The position numbers and the translations under genes are program-made. Shown in pieces: positions 15,196 through 22,841 of a stretch of 30,924 bases of DNA (its first letter is position 1; each line of letters opens with the position of its first letter). Source of the stretch: JAJXUB01 sp047974805 (GTDB lineage Bacteria; Actinomycetota; Actinomycetes; Actinomycetales; Dermatophilaceae); assembly GCA_047974805.1 (NCBI GenBank), contig JBKECS010000032.1:1-30924 (forward strand), in the 5' to 3' direction. The notes below the pieces were generated by a model. That model saw nothing but the letters and a program-made list of their open reading frames with translations, made no database searches and was not told where the DNA came from.

Positions 15196-16209
15196 ATGAG
15201 CAGCGATGTCGACGGCGAGGTCAGGGCATACCAACTGCAGGACACTCCAGAGGGGGTGCGTGGAGTGATGACCCGAGTGCCGATCGAGTTCCTCGGCGAG
15301 GGGGATCTGCTCATCCGGGTCACGCACAGCAGCGTCAACTACAAGGACGGCCTCGCGGCGACCGGCGCCGCCAAGATTGCCCGTCGCCTGCCGCTCATCG
15401 GGGGCATCGACGCCGCTGGCATCGTCGTCGCCTGCGAGAACGACCGTTTCACACCGGGGGATCGGGTCGTTGTTACCGGGTTTGACATGTCCGAGAAGCA
15501 CGACGGCGGGTATGCCGACTATCTGCGTGTACCCACCGACTGGGCGGTAAAGGTCCCAGCAGGCATGACCCTGTGGGAGTCCATGGTCTTGGGCACCGCC
15601 GGGGTCACCGCTGCCCTGGGCATTCACCAACTCGAACTCAATGGGTTGCGTCCCGGACAGGGCCCGGTCGCGGTGACTGGCGCCTCCGGCGGGGTGGGTT
15701 CGCTCGCCGTGGCCATGCTCGCCGCCTTGGGCTATGACGTCGTCGCCTTCACAGGCAAGGCGCAAGCCCATGAGGAGTTGCGCCGTTTGGGCGCCGCCGA
15801 CATCGAGGCACGTCCGGACACCTCCGAGATTCGACCGTTGGGATCGCAGACGTGGGCGGCCTCGATGGACTCCGTCGGTGGGCAGACTCTCGCCTGGCTC
15901 GCATCGAGCACCAAACGCGGCGGCAGCATCGCCTCCTACGGCAATGCTGGAGGTGCGGCCGTTTCCACCACCGTGCTTCCGTTCATCCTTCGCGGGGTGA
16001 ACCTGCTGGGGATCAACTCTGGCTGGTTCCCCGACGACGTCCGTGCGCGCCTGTGGGAGCGGATGGCGAGCGACCTCAAGGTCGATCTGGCCGCCATCGG
16101 TACAACGCGCCCCTTTGAGGACCTGCCGGACGTATGCCGTGAGATCGTCGGTGCGTCAGTGATGGGCCGGACCGTCATCGAGGTCAGCGGCGAACAAGGC
16201 CCGCGGTGA
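15196..16209 (+). CDS. acuI: MDR-superfamily reductase, AcuI/YhdH type (acryloyl-CoA reductase)
   Basis: The 337-residue zinc-independent medium-chain reductase is of the YhdH/AcuI type, which reduces acryloyl-CoA to propionyl-CoA with NADPH. Seen motifs: SSVNYKDGLAATG near residues 50-62, the GIDAAGIV segment, PGDRVVVTGFD, GGYADYLRVP, and the nucleotide-binding VTGASGGVGSLAVAMLA near 155-171. No structural or catalytic zinc cysteines are present. The ATG at 15196 has AAGG 8 bp upstream. Its stop overlaps the aroQ GTG start, so the two are co-translated. The substrate is inferred from the family; a general quinone-reductase role cannot be excluded. Confidence 0.85.
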   Translation: MSSDVDGEVRAYQLQDTPEGVRGVMTRVPIEFLGEGDLLIRVTHSSVNYKDGLAATGAAKIARRLPLIGGIDAAGIVVACENDRFTPGDRVVVTGFDMSEKHDGGYADYLRVPTDWAVKVPAGMTLWESMVLGTAGVTAALGIHQLELNGLRPGQGPVAVTGASGGVGSLAVAMLAALGYDVVAFTGKAQAHEELRRLGAADIEARPDTSEIRPLGSQTWAASMDSVGGQTLAWLASSTKRGGSIASYGNAGGAAVSTTVLPFILRGVNLLGINSGWFPDDVRARLWERMASDLKVDLAAIGTTRPFEDLPDVCREIVGASVMGRTVIEVSGEQGPR

Positions 16210-16649
16210 ACGCGGCACCATCGACCGTGGTCGTCCTCAACGGTCCCAACCTGAACCTCCTCGGCGAACGGCAGCCGCAGGTGTATGGCCATCAGACTGC
16301 GGCTGACCTGCAGGCCCTGTGCGAGCAAGCCTGCCAGCGGCACGGCTACGTCCTAGAGTTCGCACAGTCCAACCACGAGGGCACCCTCATCGACTGGGTG
16401 CAGCAGTGGCGGCATACCGCGGTCGGAATCGTGCTCAACGCGGGCGGATACACCCACACGTCCGTTGCCCTGCGGGATGCCATCACCGCGACGACGGTGC
16501 CGGTCATCGAGGTGCACATCAGCGACATCCATGGACGGGAGGAGTTTCGGCACCATTCCTACCTGACCGACGTATGTGCCCATCACGTCATCGGGCACGG
16601 CCTGCCCGGCTACGTCGAGGCCATCGACTGGTTGGCCGCGCGGGGCTAG
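16206..16649 (+). CDS. aroQ: Type II 3-dehydroquinate dehydratase
   Basis: The 147-residue enzyme converts 3-dehydroquinate to 3-dehydroshikimate in aromatic amino-acid synthesis. Family motifs are all present: LNGPNLNLLGERQPQVYG with catalytic Tyr27, QSNHEGTLIDWVQ, NAGGYTHTSVALRDA and EVHISDIHGREEFRHHS with the catalytic His. Length is normal for the small dodecameric type II enzyme. The GTG start overlaps the acuI stop (GTGA). No other shikimate-pathway gene lies nearby. An intergenic region with a putative promoter for the two-component genes follows. Confidence 0.96.
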   Translation: MNAAPSTVVVLNGPNLNLLGERQPQVYGHQTAADLQALCEQACQRHGYVLEFAQSNHEGTLIDWVQQWRHTAVGIVLNAGGYTHTSVALRDAITATTVPVIEVHISDIHGREEFRHHSYLTDVCAHHVIGHGLPGYVEAIDWLAARG

Positions 16650-16660
16650 CGCTCGGCAAC

Positions 16661-16716
16661 CTTCACACAATCTGCACAAATCCTCCCCACGGGGATCAGG
16701 TGCGCTCTCCTAGCCT
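16661..16716 (+). promoter_or_regulatory. Promoter and possible direct-repeat operator for the two-component genes
   Basis: TAGCCT at 16711-16716 fits the actinobacterial -10 (TANNNT) and ends 7 nt before the response-regulator ATG, so the transcript may be leaderless; no Shine-Dalgarno sequence is seen. Upstream, TTCACAC (16662-16668) and TGCACAA (16673-16679) form a direct repeat with an 11-bp period. That spacing is typical for OmpR/PhoP-family dimers and suits autoregulation. Assignment is by eye only. Confidence 0.4.
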
Positions 16717-16723
16717 GTGAGCT

Positions 16724-17437
16724 ATGAGTCAGCCCGCGGTCCTGGTCGTCGAGGACGATCTCACCATCAATGAAGCCCTGTGTGACCGGTTGCGGGCCGA
16801 GGGATTCGCCGCCCACGCGGCATATGACGGTCCGTCCGCGGTGGATATGGCTGCCCACCTCGAGCCTGACGTCATCGTCCTCGACCTCATGCTGCCAGGC
16901 TTCGACGGCCTCGAGGTATGCCGCCGGGTTCAGGCCACTCGCCCCGTGCCGGTACTCATGCTCACTGCCCGCGACGACGAGGCGGACACCCTCACCGGCC
17001 TTGCCGTCGGGGCGGACGACTACCTGACCAAACCTTTCCGCATGGGCGAGGTCATTGCGCGCGTGCGTGCGCTACTGCGTCGGGTGCGGCGTGCCGAAGA
17101 GCTGGCCACCACACCCGGCGAGCCGCGCACGGTGGCCGACCTGGGGATCGACCCGGCCACCCGGACCGTGACCCGATCAGGGAATCGGGTCCACCTGACC
17201 CCAACCGAGTTCGATCTGCTCCGCGCACTGGCGGAGCAACCCGGAACGGTGCTCACCCGGGAACAGCTGATGGCTCAGGTGTGGGATTGGCACGACGCAG
17301 GCGGAACCCGCACCCTGGACACCCATATCAAGTCCTTGCGAGCCAAACTCGGCGCCCATCGGATTCGCACCGTGCACGGCGTCGGCTATGCCATCGAGCC
17401 CCAGGACACCACCGATGGTGCCCAAAGGCGACGTTGA
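16724..17437 (+). CDS. OmpR-family response regulator
   Basis: The 237-residue protein has a receiver domain (acidic pocket E10-D11-D12, phospho-acceptor D54 in VLDLMLPG, the switch Thr in LTAR and Lys in YLTKPF) and a C-terminal winged-helix DNA-binding domain (LTPTEFDLLRALAEQPGTVL, then TLDTHIKSLRAKLG and RTVHGVGYAIEP). It should be phosphorylated by the kinase encoded directly after it: the TGA shares its last base with the kinase ATG (TGATG). The target genes are unknown; a direct repeat upstream of its own gene suggests autoregulation. Confidence 0.94.
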   Translation: MSQPAVLVVEDDLTINEALCDRLRAEGFAAHAAYDGPSAVDMAAHLEPDVIVLDLMLPGFDGLEVCRRVQATRPVPVLMLTARDDEADTLTGLAVGADDYLTKPFRMGEVIARVRALLRRVRRAEELATTPGEPRTVADLGIDPATRTVTRSGNRVHLTPTEFDLLRALAEQPGTVLTREQLMAQVWDWHDAGGTRTLDTHIKSLRAKLGAHRIRTVHGVGYAIEPQDTTDGAQRRR

Positions 17438-20115
17438 TGGACACCAGCGAGCCGTTGGGCCGGTTCACTTCGATCAAGGTCAAGCTCGGCGCTCTGGTGG
17501 CCCTCAGCGTCGTCATCGCGCTGGTCCTGTATGCCGGAGGGGATGCCGCCGGGGTGCCCTGGTGGCTGACCGTGCCCACGACGGTTGCCGCCGCTCTGGG
17601 AGTCAGCGCATGGATGGCCCGTGGTATGACCGCCCCCTTGCGCCGGATGACCGTTGCCGCCCACGCCATGGCCCGCGGCGACTACCGAGCGCGGGTCGTC
17701 ACCGACGCCGGCGACGAAGTGGGCGTCCTGGCCGGGGCGTTCAATCAGATGTCCGCGGATCTGGCCACCGCCGATGAGCAACGGCGCCACCTGATCGCCA
17801 CTGTCTCGCATGAGCTGCGCACGCCGCTCGCGGCCCAGCGAGCCCTGCTGGAGAACCTCGCCGACGGAGTCATCGCTGCTGACCCGGCGAGGTTGAACGA
17901 CGCCTTACGCCAGGCCGAACGGCTATCCCGCCTGGTCGAGGACCTGCTCGATTTGTCCCGACTGGAGTCTGGCAGCATTCGCCTCCACCTAGCCGACGTC
18001 TCGGTATCGGATCTGCTGAGTGAGGCGGTCACCGAGGCGTCGCTCACCCCGCGCAACGTCACGTATGCCGTGAGCGTCACCCCACCGGAGCTCTCCGTAC
18101 TCGCCGACGAGCAGCGGGTGACCCAGATCTTGGCCAATCTCCTGGACAATGCCGCCCGGCACAGCCCACCGGGAGGCCACGTCACGGTGGCCGCCACAGC
18201 GGCGTCCGACGACGCCTGGACGCTGGAGGTGACCGATGACGGCGAGGGCATCCCCGCAGAAGATCGAGAGGCCGTCTTTGCTCGCTTCGGGGCATCGGCC
18301 TCCGGCGGCCCGGGTGCCGCCACGGCGCGCACGGGAGGTACCGGGCTCGGCCTGGCTATCGCTCGATGGGTCAGCGAACTCCACGGCGGACGCATCGTGG
18401 TCCTCGATCGACCTGACGGACGCTCCGGGGCATGCCTGCGCCTGACCTTGCCCACCGCGCCGGCGCAACCGCCGGAAGGAAGGAATCCCATGAGATCGGA
18501 TGATTCAGCACAGGATGCCCCGTCGGTGACGGCGCTGGAGCAACCGGTGAGGCAACCGGCAATGGTGGCGACCGCGCCATCGGCGCCGGCGGCGCCGAGC
18601 CCGTCGGCCACGCCGGGTAATGGGGGAGTGCTCGATGCATTGTTCGGCCGACTGTGGCCCGAAGGCGATCTGAGCCCGCAACCGCGCTTAGTGCTCGGCG
18701 CTGTGGGCGTTGGGCTCCTGGCCGCGATCATCCTGCCGACCAACGACATCGGTCTGGGAACCTTCGTCGTCCTCGTGGCCGCGGGCTGCCTGCTTTACGC
18801 AGCGGCAGCCCATCGGCATACGGCATTCACGCGCATCAGCGTCGTGCTCTGCCTGGGGTTGGCCGCCCTCAGCGTGGTGCGCGCCGACCCGGCGTGGGCC
18901 GTCTTGGGCATGCTGCTCGGTGGGGTGGTCATCGCCAGCGCCTTGATCGACGCGCGGACGCTCGTGGAGATGATCGTGGGCCCGGTCGCCTGGGTCACTG
19001 CCGGGGTGCGCGGCCTGCCCTTGCTGGGGCGCACACTGGGTGTGATGTCTCGGCGGCGATTGCTGTGGCCGATCCTGCGCACCGGTGCGATCACCGCAGT
19101 CATCCTCGTCCTGTTCGGGACGTTGTTCTCCGCCGCGGACGCGGTCTTCGGGCACTATATGGCCGAGCTCGTGCCCCAAGCCGACTGGGCGACGATCGTC
19201 GCGCAGGGGTTCACCTGGTTCGTCGTCGCCGGGGTCACCCTGGCCGGCAGCTATCTGGCCCTGAACCCTCCCCAGGTCTTGGAGTTTGCCCTCCCGGCGC
19301 GGCGGTCGGTGCGTCATCGGTGGGAATGGTTCGTCCCGGTCGGCGCGCTCCTGGCGATCTACTTGGCGTTCCTGGTCGCCCTGGCTTCGGCCATGTGGGG
19401 TGGGGACGACTACGTCCGGCGAACCACCGGGTTGACTTATGCCAGCTACGTCCACCAAGGGTTCGGGCAGTTGGTGGCGGCCACATTCTTCACCGTGCTC
19501 ATTGTGGGGTTCGCCGCCCCGCTGGCACCGCGCACCCGCGCACTGGATCGGCGGCTGGCCGCCGTCATACTCCTCATGCTGGGTGCAGCTTCCCTGACCG
19601 TCGTCGTGTCGGCACTGCGGCGGATGGCGATCTACCAGGAGGCCTACGGGTTCACCGTGATGCGGCTGTCCGTCGACGTCTTGGAGGTGTGGTTGGGGCT
19701 GATCATCGTCGTCGTCGTGCTCGGAGGTGTGCTGGGCAGACGTGGATGGGTCCCACGAACGGTGCTGGTCACCGGGGTGGCCGCCTTCCTCGGGCTCTCC
19801 CTGATGAACCCCGAGGCATGGGCGGCACGGCACAACATCGACCGGTATGCCGCTACCGGCAGCTTGGACGGGTGGTATCTGGCCTCACTCGGCGAGGACG
19901 CGGCGCCAACGGTGGCTGCGTCCGCTTTGTCGCCGGATCTGAAGCGATGTGTCCTTGGGAACATGAACGCGGCCTACGACAACACCACCGTGTGGTCGTG
20001 GAACCGGGCGCGGTCGGCCGGCCGGCCCTTCCTCGTGCCGATGGCGCCGCGCAGCGACGACTGCGCAGACCTGCTGGAGGATCAGGGCGTGCACGAGGAC
20101 GACTCGATTTCTTGA
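17437..20115 (+). CDS. Histidine kinase fused to DUF4173-like polytopic membrane domain
   Basis: The 892-residue protein joins two normally separate modules. Residues 1-350 form a HAMP histidine kinase: two closely spaced membrane helices (KLGALVALSVVIALVLYAGG; WWLTVPTTVAAALGVSAW) with almost no outer loop, HAMP at about 67-120, H-box TVSHELRTPLAAQ with H125, N-box NLLDNAARHS (N234-N238), and G-boxes DDGEGIP and GGTGLGLAIARW. Residues 352-892 start with a Pro/Ala-rich linker, then about ten hydrophobic helices with LFSAADAVFGHY and MRLSVDVLEVWLG, which I recognise as DUF4173-like. A ribosome binding site and ATG sit exactly at the junction (see 18474-18492), so the membrane part may also be made separately. 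With its tiny external loop the kinase probably senses through its helices or the fused domain. A promoter for the tRNAs overlaps its stop. Confidence 0.88.
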   Translation: MDTSEPLGRFTSIKVKLGALVALSVVIALVLYAGGDAAGVPWWLTVPTTVAAALGVSAWMARGMTAPLRRMTVAAHAMARGDYRARVVTDAGDEVGVLAGAFNQMSADLATADEQRRHLIATVSHELRTPLAAQRALLENLADGVIAADPARLNDALRQAERLSRLVEDLLDLSRLESGSIRLHLADVSVSDLLSEAVTEASLTPRNVTYAVSVTPPELSVLADEQRVTQILANLLDNAARHSPPGGHVTVAATAASDDAWTLEVTDDGEGIPAEDREAVFARFGASASGGPGAATARTGGTGLGLAIARWVSELHGGRIVVLDRPDGRSGACLRLTLPTAPAQPPEGRNPMRSDDSAQDAPSVTALEQPVRQPAMVATAPSAPAAPSPSATPGNGGVLDALFGRLWPEGDLSPQPRLVLGAVGVGLLAAIILPTNDIGLGTFVVLVAAGCLLYAAAAHRHTAFTRISVVLCLGLAALSVVRADPAWAVLGMLLGGVVIASALIDARTLVEMIVGPVAWVTAGVRGLPLLGRTLGVMSRRRLLWPILRTGAITAVILVLFGTLFSAADAVFGHYMAELVPQADWATIVAQGFTWFVVAGVTLAGSYLALNPPQVLEFALPARRSVRHRWEWFVPVGALLAIYLAFLVALASAMWGGDDYVRRTTGLTYASYVHQGFGQLVAATFFTVLIVGFAAPLAPRTRALDRRLAAVILLMLGAASLTVVVSALRRMAIYQEAYGFTVMRLSVDVLEVWLGLIIVVVVLGGVLGRRGWVPRTVLVTGVAAFLGLSLMNPEAWAARHNIDRYAATGSLDGWYLASLGEDAAPTVAASALSPDLKRCVLGNMNAAYDNTTVWSWNRARSAGRPFLVPMAPRSDDCADLLEDQGVHEDDSIS
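18474..18492 (+). promoter_or_regulatory. Internal ribosome binding site and ATG at the kinase/DUF4173 junction
   Basis: GGAAGGAAGGA at 18474-18484 lies 5 bp before an in-frame ATG at 18490, corresponding to Met352 of the fused protein. Internal initiation here would produce the 541-residue membrane domain alone. The position matches the point where the kinase catalytic domain ends. Confidence 0.55.
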
Positions 20116-20138
20116 GCAAGCGTCGCACCGTGTAGTCT
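20112..20138 (+). promoter_or_regulatory. Putative promoter for tRNA-Thr and tRNA-Met
   Basis: TTGAGC at 20112-20117 and TAGTCT at 20133-20138 are separated by 15 bp, slightly short for a sigma-70-type promoter. The -35 overlaps the stop codon of the preceding kinase gene. A start near 20145 would give a 5' leader of about 48 nt before tRNA-Thr. Confidence 0.45.
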
Positions 20139-20192
20139 CACCGACGCACCAAGGCGCGATCGGGACGCCCTGAAACGCGCTGGAAGGTCGCC

Positions 20193-20265
20193 GCCCCCTT
20201 AGCTCAGTCGACAGAGCGTCTCCATGGTAAGGAGAAGGTCGTCGGTTCGATTCCGACAGGGGGCT
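20193..20265 (+). tRNA. tRNA-Thr(GGT)
   Basis: The cloverleaf is complete: acceptor GCCCCCT/AGGGGGC, D stem GCTC/GAGC, anticodon stem TCTCC/GGAGA around loop ATGGTAA (anticodon GGT), T stem GTCGG/CCGAC with loop TTCGATT. CCA is not encoded. In the D loop AGTCGACA the second of the usual GG pair is A (20211, position 19), which would break the G19-C56 contact. It is the first gene of the conserved tRNA-Thr/tRNA-Met/rpmG block. Confidence 0.95.
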
Positions 20266-20286
20266 CCGGTCACCTCGGTGACCCGA

Positions 20287-20360
20287 GGCGGGATAGCTCA
20301 GTTGGTTAGAGCGCACGACTCATAATCGTGAGGTCGCGGGATCGAGCCCCGCTCCCGCTA
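20287..20360 (+). tRNA. tRNA-Met(CAT), elongator
   Basis: Acceptor GGCGGGA/TCCCGCT (first pair G-U wobble), D stem GCTC/GAGC with loop AGTTGGTTA, anticodon stem CACGA/TCGTG around CTCATAA (anticodon CAT), T stem GCGGG/CCCGC. It lacks the three G-C pairs flanking the initiator anticodon loop, so it is the elongator; its place before rpmG matches metT of other actinobacteria. The T loop reads ATCGAGC, with A in place of the nearly invariant T54 (position 20341). CCA is not encoded. Confidence 0.94.
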
Positions 20361-20393
20361 CCGATTACGGGAATAGCCGTGACTCCCGTACGA

Positions 20394-20477
20394 TTGACAG
20401 GTTGTGTCGGCAGGATGCCGACCGGTTGACCCACCAGTCGACCCACCGACCGCGTGTTCGAAAGAGTAGGTTGCCCC
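20394..20477 (+). promoter_or_regulatory. rpmG leader region
   Basis: A perfect TTGACA occurs at 20394-20399 but no matching -10 at 16-19 bp is visible. A 6-bp hairpin follows (GTCGGC/GCCGAC, 20406-20421), and GACCCACC occurs twice, 12 bp apart (20428 and 20440). These could be the rpmG promoter, a tRNA-operon terminator or both; rpmG may simply be read from the tRNA promoter. Confidence 0.3.
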
Positions 20478-20648
20478 GTGGCTAGCAAGTCCGCTGATGT
20501 TCGCCCGAAGATCACCATGGCCTGCACGGAGTGCAAGGAGCGCAACTACATCACCAAGAAGAACCGGCGTAACGACCCGGACCGTCTTGAGCTGAAGAAG
20601 TTCTGCCCCCGCTGCAAGCGGCACACCGAGCACCGCGAGACGCGCTGA
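20478..20648 (+). CDS. rpmG: 50S ribosomal protein L33
   Basis: The 56-residue protein has the L33 sequence VRPKITMACTECKERNYITKKNRRN...LKKFCPRCKRHTEH. Both CxxC pairs are present, so it is the zinc-binding (C+) form. The GTG at 20478 is chosen because the product then begins MASKSADVRPK, normal for actinobacterial L33. It lies 117 bp after tRNA-Met and is followed by a hairpin terminator. Confidence 0.97.
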   Translation: MASKSADVRPKITMACTECKERNYITKKNRRNDPDRLELKKFCPRCKRHTEHRETR

Positions 20649-20668
20649 CGTCTCCGGCCGCACTCTTG

Positions 20669-20703
20669 CGAGGCCGCCCGCCCATCCAGGCGCGGCGGCC
20701 TCG
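20669..20703 (+). terminator. Terminator after rpmG
   Basis: Perfect 10-bp arms CGAGGCCGCC (20669-20678) and GGCGGCCTCG (20694-20703) enclose a 15-nt loop, followed by TTG. It starts about 20 bp after the rpmG stop and fits an intrinsic-type terminator lacking a long T-run, as is common in actinobacteria. Confidence 0.7.
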
Positions 20704-20802
20704 TTGCACGGTGGCTGCGGGTCACTCCGTGGACTGCTGGTGTGCTCAGATCCACAGAAGTCTCGATCCCGGCGTCATCGTCGGGTCTGGCGGGGGCACC
20801 CA

Positions 20803-20808
20803 TAGACT
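20803..20808 (+). promoter_or_regulatory. Putative -10 for leaderless hadA-like transcript
   Basis: TAGACT ends 6 nt before the ATG at 20815, and there is no Shine-Dalgarno sequence upstream. This is the arrangement of leaderless actinobacterial genes. No good -35 hexamer is seen. Confidence 0.4.
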
Positions 20809-20814
20809 GCGGAT

Positions 20815-21258
20815 ATGGCTGTCAACGCCGATTTCGTCGGACGCACCTATCCACCAAGTGGCCCCTATCCCGTGTCGGCGGCGCAGATCGCCGCGTTCGC
20901 GGCCGCGGTCGGGGCGAACGACCCGGTACACATCGACGCGCAGGCTGCCCAGGCTGCCGGATACCGCGACGTAATCGCCCCACCGACGATGGCGGTCAAA
21001 TACGAGCAGGCCACCTCGGCGGCCTACGTGGCCGATCCGGAGGCGGGCATCGACTTCACCCGGGTGGTGCATGGGGAGCAGCAGTTCGTTCACCATCGCC
21101 CGATCACTGCCGGGGACGACTTGGTCGGCCAAAGCACCGTGGCCAGTATCCGCCAAGCCGGTGGGCATTCAATGATCACCGTCCGTACCGAACTGACCCA
21201 TGCGGGAGAGCCTGTTTGCACCGTAACGAGCACGATCGTCGTTCGAGGAGGTGAATGA
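20815..21258 (+). CDS. hadA: MaoC-like dehydratase, HadA-type subunit
   Basis: The 147-residue hot-dog protein matches the FAS1-type dehydratase half found between rpmG and murB in actinobacteria. It has ANDPVHIDAQAAQAAGYRDVIAPPTMAV and ends with VCTVTSTIVVRGGE. In mycobacteria HadA stabilises the substrate-binding side of the (3R)-hydroxyacyl-ACP dehydratase formed with HadB. Outside mycolate producers the substrate is not established. The ATG at 20815 has no ribosome binding site and may be leaderless. The end overlaps the hadB-like start. Confidence 0.85.
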   Translation: MAVNADFVGRTYPPSGPYPVSAAQIAAFAAAVGANDPVHIDAQAAQAAGYRDVIAPPTMAVKYEQATSAAYVADPEAGIDFTRVVHGEQQFVHHRPITAGDDLVGQSTVASIRQAGGHSMITVRTELTHAGEPVCTVTSTIVVRGGE

Positions 21259-21680
21259 TGGTCGCCCGCACGATGGAGGCAACGCAGGTCGGCGACACCT
21301 TCGGGCCGGTGGCCGTCCCGGTCGACCGGCAGACCCTCGTCGCGTATGCCAACGCCTCCGGCGACCAGAATCCCATCCACCAGGACGAGGCCTTCGCGGT
21401 CAAGGTCGGGCTGCCCAACATCATCGCCCACGGCATGTGGACCATGGGTGCCTCCGTGTCCGTGCTGTCGGACTGGGTTGGTGACGCTGGGAAGATCCGG
21501 TCGCTCGGGACCCGGTTCACGTCCATGGTCATCGTTCCCGTCGAGGGCGCCGAGCTGGAGGTGAGCGGACGGGTGACCGCCCTGGATGTCGAAGCCGGCA
21601 CGGCCGAGATCGAAATCACCACAGCTGCCGCCGGCACCAAGGTCCTCGGTCGGTGCCGCGCTGTGGTCGCGCTCGGCTGA
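21258..21680 (+). CDS. hadB: MaoC-like dehydratase, HadB-type catalytic subunit
   Basis: The roughly 140-residue hot-dog protein carries the hydratase motif ASGDQNPIHQDEAFA with catalytic Asp and His, and GLPNIIAHGMWTMG. It would form a heterodimer with the preceding HadA-like protein and dehydrate 3-hydroxyacyl thioesters. Two ATGs occur in tandem at 21255 and 21258. The second is preferred because GGAGG (21247-21251) then has 6 bp spacing; the first leaves only 3. Either way the gene is coupled to hadA. murB starts 35 bp downstream. Confidence 0.87.
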   Translation: MVARTMEATQVGDTFGPVAVPVDRQTLVAYANASGDQNPIHQDEAFAVKVGLPNIIAHGMWTMGASVSVLSDWVGDAGKIRSLGTRFTSMVIVPVEGAELEVSGRVTALDVEAGTAEIEITTAAAGTKVLGRCRAVVALG

Positions 21681-21715
21681 CCGGCGATCTCACCAACGGA
21701 GCCGAAGGGAGCAGG

Positions 21716-22786
21716 GTGGAAGAGCGTCACGATGTCCCGCTGAAGTCGTTGACGACCATCGGGGTCGGCGGTCCGGCGGCGCGACTGGTCAGGGTGGAGT
21801 CCACGGACGAGCTCGTCGATGCGGTCCGGGAAGTGGACGACGCCGACGAGCCTCTGCTGATTCTCTCCGGCGGATCCAACCTCGTCATCGCCGACGAGGG
21901 ATTCTCTGGAACGGTGATCCAGATCGCCACCCGTGGGGTCACGATCGAATCGGTGGATCGGTGCGGCGGCGCCAACGTTCGACTGGCCGCGGGTGAGCCG
22001 TGGGACGGTGTGGTTCAGCGATCTGTGGACGAGGGCTGGGCAGGCACCGAGGCCCTGTCCGGGATCCCCGGCTGCTCCGGCACGACGGTGGTCCAAAACG
22101 TCGGGGCATACGGACAGGAGGTCGCGCAGACGGTGGCTTCCGTGCGCGTGTGGGATCGACAGCAGGCAGCGGTACGCACCTTCGCCAACGCAGAGTGCGG
22201 GTTCACCTACCGACACAGCCGGTTCAAGGGCACGGACCGCTACGTCGTCCTCGACGTCCTCTTCCAGCTGCACGTGGACACCCTGTCGCGGCCGATCGGG
22301 TATGCCGATGTTGCCGAGCGACTGGGCGTCCCGCTCGGGGGTCGGGCGGCGCTGGCGGAGGTTCGCGACGCCGTCCTGGGCCAACGCCGTCGCCGGGGGA
22401 TGGTGCTCGACCCAGAGGATCGAGACACGTGGTCGTGCGGCTCATTCTTCACCAACCCCGTTCTCGACGCCGACCAGGCCGCAGCGCTGCGTCATCGTGT
22501 TCGTGAGCGTCTCGGTGCAGACGCCGTGGCCCCAGAGTTCCCTGCGGGCGAGGGTGCGTTCAAGACGTCAGCGGCGTGGCTCATCGAGCGGGCCGGGTTC
22601 CCCAAGGGCTACGGGTTGCCCGGGCCGGCCGCGCTGTCGACCAAGCACACCCTGGCGGTGACCAATCGGGGCCAGGCCGGCGCCAGCGATATCGTCGCGC
22701 TCGCCCGTGAGGTCCGCGACGGGGTGCGCAGTGCCTTCGGGGTGACCCTGGTCAATGAGCCGGTCCTCATCGGTCTCGCGCTCTAG
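21716..22786 (+). CDS. murB: UDP-N-acetylenolpyruvoylglucosamine reductase
   Basis: The 356-residue flavoenzyme reduces UDP-GlcNAc-enolpyruvate to UDP-MurNAc in peptidoglycan synthesis. FAD-site motifs are TTIGVGGPAARLV and ILSGGSNLVIADEGF; GIPGCSGTTVVQNVGAYGQEV is the next conserved block; the FTYRHSRFKG segment holds the catalytic Arg/Tyr; the proton-donor Ser is in SCGSFFTNPV (S243); and the catalytic Glu is E348 in VNEPVLIG. The GTG at 21716 has GAAGGGAG just upstream; a longer in-frame start at 21653 would overlap hadB. It is the last plus-strand gene before the minus-strand block. Confidence 0.95.
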   Translation: MEERHDVPLKSLTTIGVGGPAARLVRVESTDELVDAVREVDDADEPLLILSGGSNLVIADEGFSGTVIQIATRGVTIESVDRCGGANVRLAAGEPWDGVVQRSVDEGWAGTEALSGIPGCSGTTVVQNVGAYGQEVAQTVASVRVWDRQQAAVRTFANAECGFTYRHSRFKGTDRYVVLDVLFQLHVDTLSRPIGYADVAERLGVPLGGRAALAEVRDAVLGQRRRRGMVLDPEDRDTWSCGSFFTNPVLDADQAAALRHRVRERLGADAVAPEFPAGEGAFKTSAAWLIERAGFPKGYGLPGPAALSTKHTLAVTNRGQAGASDIVALAREVRDGVRSAFGVTLVNEPVLIGLAL

Positions 22787-22789
22787 CGC

Positions 22790-22841
22790 GGCTGGCCACG
22801 TCCCGGCGAGCTCAGCTCCGGTCAGGCCGGGGCGGCCAGCC
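22790..22841. terminator. Possible bidirectional terminator between murB and adenosine deaminase
   Basis: Arms GGCTGGCC (22790-22797) and GGCCAGCC (22834-22841) flank a 36-nt loop in the gap between the two convergent genes. The second arm overlaps the last codons of the deaminase gene. The long loop makes it a weak candidate. Confidence 0.3.

Noticed and set aside
18654..20135. Second long plus-strand frame within the DUF4173 region
   Set aside because: It is out of frame with the membrane domain and encodes an Arg-rich sequence typical of shadow frames.
20394..20422. Complete sigma-70 promoter at TTGACA before rpmG
   Set aside because: No TANNNT hexamer lies 16-19 bp downstream, so only a possible -35 is noted.
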